This document shows, piece by piece, positions 7,628 to 12,121 of a stretch of 12,121 bases of DNA. This DNA comes from Pseudomonadota bacterium (GTDB taxonomy: Bacteria > Pseudomonadota > Alphaproteobacteria > Rhizobiales > Xanthobacteraceae). Location: positions 1 through 12,121 of the forward strand of contig JAEZEY010000500.1 of the NCBI GenBank assembly GCA_023432845.1, read 5' to 3'. The position numbers were made by a program, and so were the translations under genes. Below the pieces are notes generated by a model. The model worked only from the letters and a program-made list of their open reading frames with translations, made no database searches and was not told the origin of the DNA. Positions within the stretch are counted from its first letter, which is position 1; the number at the start of each line of letters is the position of its first letter.

Positions 7628-7633
7628 TCCCTT
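7628..7633 (-). promoter_or_regulatory. Ribosome site supporting the TTG start of the nucleotidase
   Basis: On the minus strand AAGGGA lies eight bases before TTG 7619. Upstream ATG candidates at 7649 and 7784 fall in or beyond the palindromic repeat and have no such site. The product from TTG starts nine residues before the conserved FSSVETWVFDLDNTLYP block. Confidence 0.55.
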
Positions 7634-7637
7634 CTTC

Positions 7638-7770
7638 CCCTCTCCCCATGCGGGAGAGGGTGGTCATTCGAGCGCAGCGAGAATTACCGGGTGAGGGGTC
7701 CGGATGCCGATGGGCTGCCCCTTCACCCGGCTCGCTTTCGCTCGCCACCCTCTCCCACAGGGGGAGAGGG
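7638..7770. repeat. Composite palindromic intergenic repeat, rhizobial type
   Basis: Two 9-base-pair hairpins of the same sequence, CCCTCTCCC/GGGAGAGGG, lie at 7638-7660 and 7748-7770 with 5-base loops. Between them is a long imperfect inverted repeat: GGGAGAGGGTGG (7652-7663) pairs with CCACCCTCTCCC (7745-7756), and CCGGGTGA (7687-7694) pairs with TCACCCGG (7723-7730), with related CGAG-rich segments in between. This is like the small mosaic repeats scattered between genes in Rhizobiales. It occupies most of the 206-base gap between the radical SAM and nucleotidase genes; the rest of the gap shows no gene. Confidence 0.85.
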
Positions 7771-7825
7771 AAGGAAAGAGCCATGACGGCGTTGCGGCCG
7801 CGGGGCGCGGGCCTCCTGGCTGTCG

Positions 7826-9457
7826 TCAGTTCGGGCGCGGTCCTGCCATGGCAACCGCTTCGTTGCGGCTATATCGGGCTGCCGGCGTGCTCTTGCACGC
7901 GGCTTCGGCCGCAATGCGCCGGTCGATTTCAGTAATCACCTGACGGGAAAACGGACCGAGATGCGCGTACATCGCCATCAGCGAGACAATCGCGGGCAGG
8001 GCGGCCGGATTGGTCCGCGCGCAATTGAGGAAGCTGTCCCAGAACCGGCTGCGCTCGGCGGGCATCGCATCGAGGATGCGGTGAACGGTCTGCAACGAGG
8101 CCATGCGGCGGCGCCGATCGTCCCTGTGCGACTCGGGGCGCTCACTTCGATCCAGCAGCGCGGCCAGGCGATCGAGGCGGTTCGCATAGGCGGTGGGCTC
8201 GTACACGCGTTCGAGAACCCTTTTGTAGTCGCTGAGGATATCCTGCAGCGGCCGCATCGGCTGGAAGTTGATGCCGAGCGAGCATTGGTCGCCTGAGCGC
8301 TCCAGGTCCATGATGTCATGGCCCTGAAAGAGCCGGCCTTCCTTGGCGAGGCGGCGGGTCAACTGCGTGTTGGGCAAGGCATAAAGCAGGCCGACCATGC
8401 TGACCGGAATGGCGCACTCCTCGATGAAGTCCGCCATGGCGTCGGCGATCGAGCCTTTTTCGTTGTCGAAGCCGACGATGAATCCGGCGATGACGAACAG
8501 GCCGTAGCTGTAGATCTTGTGGATGTTCTCCGCCATGTTGCGGCGGGTGTTCTGCTTCTTGCTGGTCTGCCGCAACGTCTCGGGGTCGGGGCTCTCGATG
8601 CCGATGAACACGGCATAGAAGTTCGCCTGTTTCAACATTCCGAGCAGTTCGTCGTCGTCCGCCAGGTTCATCGATGCTTCGGTCGAGAATTCGAACGGAT
8701 AACCGTGCGCCTTCTGCCAGGCCGTCAGTTCCGGCAGGAAGCTCTTGAGCGCTTTCTTGTTGCCGATCAGGTTGTCATCGACGAAATCGACATGGCCGCG
8801 ATAACCGAGCGCGTGGAGCCGGTCGAGTTCCGCCAGCATCTGTTCGCCGGTCTTGGTGCGCGGCTTGCGACCGTAGAGTTCGATGATGTCGCAGAACTCG
8901 CAGGTGAACGGACAGCCGCGCGAATACTGGACGCAGATATAAAGGTAGTGGTCTAAATTGAGCAGATCGAAGCGCGGGATCGGCGTTTTGGTGACGTCGG
9001 CCGTGAACTTCTCGGCTTCGAAAGTGCCCGAGCGCTCGCCGCGTTCCCACGCTGCGACGAAGTCGTCGATGACTTCTTCCGCTTCGCCCAGAACCCGGAA
9101 ATCGGCCGTGGTGTAAAGATGCGGACTGGACGTTGCGTCCGGTCCGCCGACGGCCACCGGTTTCCCGCTGGCCTGGACGAGCTTGATCAGATGCATGCAG
9201 TCAGGCTGCTGATTCATCATGCCGCCGGTCATGACCAGATCGGCCCAGGCGATGTCGTCCGCGCTCAGATCCTCAGTGTTGCGGTTGACGAGCTTGAATT
9301 CCCAATGTTGCGGCAGCAACGCGGCAACAGTGATCAGGCCAAGCGGTGCGGCAGGGTAGCGCGCATCGAGGAGCTTGCAGGTATCGGTATAGTTCCAGAA
9401 CGAGTTTGGAACGAACTTCGGGTAAATCAACAGGACCCTGCACGAACGGTTTGGCAT
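7826..9457 (-). CDS. Cobalamin-binding radical SAM protein, DUF4070 family, HpnP-like
   Basis: A cytoplasmic B12-dependent radical SAM enzyme of 543 residues. Residues 1-150 form a cobalamin-binding Rossmann-like domain without the DxHxxG motif (VLLIYPKF, PAAPLGLITVAALLP, VAVGGPDATSSPHLY). The radical SAM core, about 165-380, has the cluster motif GCPFTCEFC with Cys182, Cys186 and Cys189, then DIIELYGRKPRTKT. The DUF4070 block includes SGDQCSLGINFQP (388-400). A charged linker and helical tail fill about 430-543. The family includes HpnP, which methylates hopanoids at C-2, and length and domain order fit, but other DUF4070 methylases look alike, so the symbol is withheld. GGGAGG abuts the ATG at 9466 and is nine bases from the ATG at 9457, so the latter is chosen. 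A promoter is possible just upstream. Confidence 0.88.
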   Translation of the reverse strand: MPNRSCRVLLIYPKFVPNSFWNYTDTCKLLDARYPAAPLGLITVAALLPQHWEFKLVNRNTEDLSADDIAWADLVMTGGMMNQQPDCMHLIKLVQASGKPVAVGGPDATSSPHLYTTADFRVLGEAEEVIDDFVAAWERGERSGTFEAEKFTADVTKTPIPRFDLLNLDHYLYICVQYSRGCPFTCEFCDIIELYGRKPRTKTGEQMLAELDRLHALGYRGHVDFVDDNLIGNKKALKSFLPELTAWQKAHGYPFEFSTEASMNLADDDELLGMLKQANFYAVFIGIESPDPETLRQTSKKQNTRRNMAENIHKIYSYGLFVIAGFIVGFDNEKGSIADAMADFIEECAIPVSMVGLLYALPNTQLTRRLAKEGRLFQGHDIMDLERSGDQCSLGINFQPMRPLQDILSDYKRVLERVYEPTAYANRLDRLAALLDRSERPESHRDDRRRRMASLQTVHRILDAMPAERSRFWDSFLNCARTNPAALPAIVSLMAMYAHLGPFSRQVITEIDRRIAAEAACKSTPAARYSRNEAVAMAGPRPN

Positions 9458-9466
9458 TCGTTGCAT

Positions 9467-9472
9467 CCTCCC
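9467..9472 (-). promoter_or_regulatory. Ribosome site selecting ATG 9457 for the radical SAM gene
   Basis: On the minus strand GGGAGG directly touches an ATG at 9466, leaving no spacer, but stands nine bases from the in-frame ATG at 9457. The second ATG is therefore the likelier start, removing three residues. Confidence 0.6.
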
Positions 9473-9479
9473 TATTGTT

Positions 9480-9509
9480 TATATCGCACGAACTCCCGCG
9501 CAGGCTCAA
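9480..9509 (-). promoter_or_regulatory. Candidate sigma-70 promoter of the radical SAM gene
   Basis: On the minus strand TTGAGC (9504-9509) is followed after 18 bases by GATATA (9480-9485), in an AT-rich patch unusual for the region (tttatat). It lies about 23 bases before the start codon. The match is moderate and unverified. It would allow this gene to be transcribed separately from the upstream DUF1036 gene. Confidence 0.35.
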
Positions 9510-9582
9510 GGATGAATGGCCGGCATCGCGCCGCGGCATGGAGCGCGTTCGGCGCCGCGAGGCTGGCGCAACGCCTGACAAA

Positions 9583-10599
9583 TCAGGGTTCCTTGAACCG
9601 GATCGTCGTCGCCGGTTCCTTCGCGAGGTCCACCTCGGAGAAATTGGCGGCATTGAGGCCGCGGGCGGCGCAGTCCTTGTTGTCGGACAGTTCGAAACGG
9701 CCATCGCGGGTGCACAGCGGCACGTCGCCGCCCCAGGTCAGCGCCACGCCGTTCTTCTTGAGCGCCGCGCCCTTGTCGTCGACCGCCTCGGCATAGCTGT
9801 AGATCTTCTTCTGCTCGCCGCGCATGTCCGGCCGCACGCATTGCCCGGCCTCGACGCGGTACCAGCCGCGCGTGACGATCGCGCCAGCCTCCGCGGTGCC
9901 GATCGCCGCCATCACCGGATAGGCCGTGTCGTTGCACCAGGCAAAGCCGTGGCCTTCCGGGCTCTGCGCCGCGGTCAGCAGCGTGGCGAAGAAATCCGGC
10001 CCATTGACGGCGTCAGCCGGCAGCTTGCGGTCGGCGAGGAACTTATTGATCGCGGCTTGCGTCTTGCCGCCCTGGATGCCGTCGATCGGGTTGGCGTCGT
10101 AGCCGGCGATGACGAGCAGGCGCTGGATGCCGGCAAGGCGCGCCTGCGCGTCGTCGTAATCGGCTTCCTCGGCGAGATTGATCACCGGGCCTCTGGCTGA
10201 GTCTGACGGCCGCGCCGCGGTGAACCGCACCTGCTGGCTGACCGGGCAGCCGCGGCCGTCGGCGATCTGGAACGTCGTCTCGCGTACGCAGAAGTCGGCA
10301 TTGCCGGTCTGCGGCAGCGGCGCGGAACCGTACACCGCCGGCGTCTTCGCATGGACGTAGCTCATGTCGGCGTCATAGGCGCTGTCGAGCACCTGTTGGC
10401 ACTGGCCGGGATCGATGGTGATCCAGCCGCGCGTCTCCACCACGGCGCGGCGCTCGAGCCCGAGCGCGACGTCCATGCGGTAGCTGGTGCGGTTGCAGAG
10501 CGACAGTTCCGCAAAGGCGGAATTTTGCGCGGCGGTGGCGGTGCAGACCGCGGCGGCGGCGAGGCATCCGGCGATCAGGCGGCGAATCATGCGGGGCAT
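9583..10599 (-). CDS. Secreted protein with two DUF1036-like domains and a peptidoglycan-binding-like segment
   Basis: Function unknown. From the ATG at 10599 the product has 338 residues, with a signal peptide (RRLIAGCLAAAAVCTATA) probably cut after AFA (residue 30), so it should be periplasmic. Two homologous halves resemble DUF1036: about 31-130 (LSLCNRTSYRMDVALG, VVETRGWITIDPGQC) and 218-338 (FAWCNDTAYPVMAAIG, IVTRGWYRVEAGQC). Each has four cysteines, at 35, 67, 104, 118 and 222, 254, 296, 310, with matching outer spacings, suggesting disulfides. Between them, 149-193 resembles a peptidoglycan-binding repeat (IQRLLVIAGYDANPIDGIQG, then TQAAINKFL). Start choice is uncertain: ATGs at 10626 (inside a repeat), 10599 and 10590 all lack a clear ribosome site. 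The gene follows argB across a palindromic repeat. Confidence 0.82.
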   Translation of the reverse strand: MPRMIRRLIAGCLAAAAVCTATAAQNSAFAELSLCNRTSYRMDVALGLERRAVVETRGWITIDPGQCQQVLDSAYDADMSYVHAKTPAVYGSAPLPQTGNADFCVRETTFQIADGRGCPVSQQVRFTAARPSDSARGPVINLAEEADYDDAQARLAGIQRLLVIAGYDANPIDGIQGGKTQAAINKFLADRKLPADAVNGPDFFATLLTAAQSPEGHGFAWCNDTAYPVMAAIGTAEAGAIVTRGWYRVEAGQCVRPDMRGEQKKIYSYAEAVDDKGAALKKNGVALTWGGDVPLCTRDGRFELSDNKDCAARGLNAANFSEVDLAKEPATTIRFKEP

Positions 10600-10621
10600 C
10601 GTAGTGCGCACCAGAAACGCT

Positions 10622-10709
10622 GTCATTCCGGGACGCGCGTGAAACGCGCGGGCCCGGAATCCAGCGCTGGATTCCGGGTTCGCTTGCTGAGCAAGCGCCC
10701 CGGAATGAC
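10622..10709. repeat. Symmetric pair of REP-like hairpins downstream of argB
   Basis: Terminal arms GTCATTCCGGG (10622-10632) and CCCGGAATGAC (10699-10709) are inverted copies. The centre, 10653-10678, is a perfect 26-base palindrome. Each half folds on its own: ATTCCGGG/CCCGGAAT closing an inner stem CGCGCGT-GAA-ACGCGCG (10634-10650) on the left and CGCTTGC-TGA-GCAAGCG (10681-10697) on the right. Outer stems are conserved while inner stems differ in sequence yet keep pairing. This looks like a two-unit REP/BIME-style element filling the gap between argB and the DUF1036 gene. Confidence 0.85.
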
Positions 10710-10723
10710 GGCTTAAGCCGTCA
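10706..10723. repeat. Perfect 18-base palindrome containing the argB stop codon
   Basis: TGACGGCTTAAGCCGTCA reads the same on both strands. Its 10721-10723 end is the argB TGA stop, and its other end overlaps the REP-like pair. It could form a small hairpin right at the end of argB and, with the repeat, protect or attenuate the message. No T-run follows on the minus strand, so it is not a standard intrinsic terminator. Confidence 0.6.
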
Positions 10724-11617
10724 CTTGTGCATCAAGGTCCCGGCGCCGTGGTCGGTCAAGAGCTCGAGCAGCACCGCGTGCGGCACCTTGCCGTCCATGA
10801 TGACGACGCCCTCGACGCCCTGGTCGAGCGCGTAGATGCAGGTCTCGACCTTGGGAATCATGCCGCCTGAGATGGTGCCGTCGGCGATCAGCTTGCGCGC
10901 GTCGGCGACCGACAGGTCGGTGATCAGCTTCTTGTTCTTGTCGAGCACGCCGGGCACGTCGGTGAGCAGCAGCAGGCGCTTGGCCTTGAGCGCGCCGGCA
11001 ATGGCGCCGGCGAAGGTGTCGGCGTTGACGTTGAAGGTGCCGCCATCGGCCGAAGCCGCGACCGGCGCCAGCACCGGGATCAGCTCCTTGCCGAGCACGT
11101 GATTGAGCACGGTGAGATCGACTTTGTCGGGCTCGCCGACGAAGCCGAGATCGACCACCTTCTCGATATTGCTGTCCGGATCGACCACGGTGCGCGTGAC
11201 CTTCCTGGCCTGCACCATGTTGCCGTCCTTGCCGCACAGGCCAATGGCCTTGCCACCGGCGGCGTTGATGTAGCCGACGATCTGCTTGTTGATCGAGCCG
11301 GCCAGCACCATCTCGACGATCTCGATGGTGGCCTGATCGGTGACGCGCAGGCCGGCGGCGAATTCCGACTTGATGCCGAGCTTCTTGAGCATGGCCGCGA
11401 TCTGCGGCCCGCCGCCATGCACCACCACCGGATTGATGGCGGCCTGCTCGAGCAGCACGATGTCGCGGGCGAAATCCTGCGCCAGGGATTCGTCGCCCAT
11501 GGCGTGACCGCCGTATTTCACCACGACGATCTCCTCGTCGTAGCGCTGCATGTGCGGCAGCGCCTCGGAGAGCACGCGGGCCTGTTCCTGCGGATCGACT
11601 TTCGGGGCTTGGCTCAT
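10721..11617 (-). CDS. argB: Acetylglutamate kinase ArgB
   Basis: ArgB (EC 2.7.2.8) phosphorylates N-acetyl-L-glutamate with ATP, the second and usually controlled step of arginine synthesis. From the ATG at 11617, with AGAAGG eight bases upstream, it has 298 residues; an adjacent GTG at 11620 adds one. Key motifs are VVKYGGHAM with Lys34, VVHGGGPQI (65-73), LRVTD with Arg91, NVNADTFAGAIAGAL (196-210), LLLTDVPGVLD (216-226) and GGMIPKV with Lys256. The 30-residue helix-forming extension before KYGG, absent from the 258-residue E. coli enzyme, is typical of hexameric, arginine-inhibited kinases, so feedback inhibition is likely. In related genomes this gene heads the string leading to the nucleotidase and dapD. 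Confidence 0.96.
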   Translation of the reverse strand: MSQAPKVDPQEQARVLSEALPHMQRYDEEIVVVKYGGHAMGDESLAQDFARDIVLLEQAAINPVVVHGGGPQIAAMLKKLGIKSEFAAGLRVTDQATIEIVEMVLAGSINKQIVGYINAAGGKAIGLCGKDGNMVQARKVTRTVVDPDSNIEKVVDLGFVGEPDKVDLTVLNHVLGKELIPVLAPVAASADGGTFNVNADTFAGAIAGALKAKRLLLLTDVPGVLDKNKKLITDLSVADARKLIADGTISGGMIPKVETCIYALDQGVEGVVIMDGKVPHAVLLELLTDHGAGTLMHK

Positions 11618-11650
11618 CACCGGGGCCTTCTGCCTTGGGCTTCGCGCGTT

Positions 11651-11679
11651 CTTTTAGCGGCGGGCGGCGAGGGCGGCAA
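11651..11679 (-). promoter_or_regulatory. Candidate sigma-70 promoter of argB
   Basis: On the minus strand TTGCCG (11674-11679) and TAAAAG (11651-11656) are 17 bases apart, each matching four of six consensus bases. The start would fall about 27 bases before the argB ATG. Motif evidence only; argB could also be read from the upstream DUF423 gene. Confidence 0.4.
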
Positions 11680-11715
11680 TGGCACAAGCGCGGTTGAGCG
11701 CAGCGAAACCGCCAT

Positions 11716-12075
11716 CTAGCGGCGCAACAGCGCCGCAAGGGCAAGTGCCAGCCAGGCGAGGATCATGATCGTGCCGCCGGTCGGCGCGGCCATCGGAAAC
11801 AGCCGGTGTCCGGCAAAGGCGCGCAAGGCAAGGTCGCCGGCGAACAAGGCTGCGCCGATGACGAAGCCGGCGGTCGCCGCCAGCCCGATCGGTCGCAGCG
11901 TGAGGCCGTTGCGTGTCGCCACCGTGACGGCGATCACCGCGCAGGCATGGATCAGCAGCAGGTACGCCGCGCTGTCGAGGCCCATTCCGGCTTTCTCGCC
12001 ATGCGCGCCTGCCGCCGCCAGCACGACGCCCGATGCGCCCATCAGCCCGGCGAGAATGATGAAGAGGGTGTCCAT
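11716..12075 (-). CDS. DUF423 family small membrane protein
   Basis: A 119-residue inner-membrane protein of unknown function, of the DUF423 (YgdD-like) family. The ATG at 12075 has TGAGGA about six bases before it. Four hydrophobic segments are visible: about 4-24, 37-54, 63-86 and 97-117. The family's conserved glycine-rich start, LAGLMGASGVVLAAAGAHG (8-26), and the PTGGTIMILAW segment near the C-terminus are present. It is read in the same direction as argB, with 98 bases between them. No specific job can be given; nothing about its position shows a functional tie to argB. Confidence 0.85.
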   Translation of the reverse strand: MDTLFIILAGLMGASGVVLAAAGAHGEKAGMGLDSAAYLLLIHACAVIAVTVATRNGLTLRPIGLAATAGFVIGAALFAGDLALRAFAGHRLFPMAAPTGGTIMILAWLALALAALLRR

Positions 12076-12121
12076 GGTTTTCCTCAGGTGGTCTGCTGGA
12101 GAAATGTCACTGGAGCGGGCC
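12076..12121. other. Upstream edge of the DUF423 gene
   Basis: Forty-six bases remain before the window ends. They hold the probable ribosome site of the DUF423 gene (TGAGGA on the minus strand) and no other recognisable feature. Confidence 0.4.

Noticed and set aside
9458..9582. Cobalamin riboswitch ahead of the B12-dependent enzyme
   Set aside because: The gap is only 125 bases, shorter than a cobalamin riboswitch, and no B12-box-like sequence was seen.
9575..9597. GGAAC-N15-GTT on the minus strand as an EcfG general-stress promoter for the radical SAM gene
   Set aside because: The known motif needs 16-17 bases between its parts, and this one lies in the end of the DUF1036 gene more than 110 bases from the start codon.

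Overview
The window reads as a high-GC alphaproteobacterial chromosome segment, most likely order Hyphomicrobiales (Rhizobiales), in the Bradyrhizobium/Rhodopseudomonas/Xanthobacteraceae neighbourhood. This rests on base composition, dense coding, the argB, pyrimidine 5'-nucleotidase, dapD, dapE gene order recalled from that group, the succinylase type of lysine pathway, an HpnP-like radical SAM protein, DUF1036 domains, and several small intergenic palindromic repeats of rhizobial style. I could not run a database search, so the genus is open.

Layout, left to right. Positions 100-2161 (minus strand): dapD then dapE, two steps of meso-diaminopimelate/lysine synthesis. Positions 2273-3781 (plus): a two-gene unit, a HupE/UreJ-type metal permease and a small MscS channel. 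Positions 3976-6930 (plus): a complete polar amino-acid ABC importer (binding protein, two permeases, ATPase) behind a near-consensus sigma-54 promoter, with a double stem-loop repeat between the binding-protein gene and the permease genes. Positions 6927-7619 (minus): a HAD pyrimidine 5'-nucleotidase that shares its last four bases (CTAG) with the ATPase gene. Positions 7826-9457 (minus): a cobalamin-binding radical SAM protein of the DUF4070/HpnP type. Positions 9583-10599 (minus): a secreted protein with two DUF1036-like halves around a peptidoglycan-binding-like segment. Positions 10721-11617 (minus): argB. Positions 11716-12075 (minus): a DUF423 membrane protein. The longest gap between genes is 206 bases, and every gap is covered below.

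How it fits together: argB, the nucleotidase, dapD and dapE look like a conserved housekeeping string on the minus strand. Accessory genes are interposed at two places: DUF1036 plus radical SAM between argB and the nucleotidase, and the ABC importer plus hupE-mscS between the nucleotidase and dapD. Three kinds of REP-like palindromic repeat lie in the gaps, several at the core/accessory joints. The importer is probably nitrogen-controlled through RpoN, which fits next to arginine and lysine synthesis genes. I did not find a clearly undescribed defence or mobile system. The best leads are the sigma-54 promoter, the covarying double hairpin, the duplicated four-cysteine protein and the HpnP-like enzyme.
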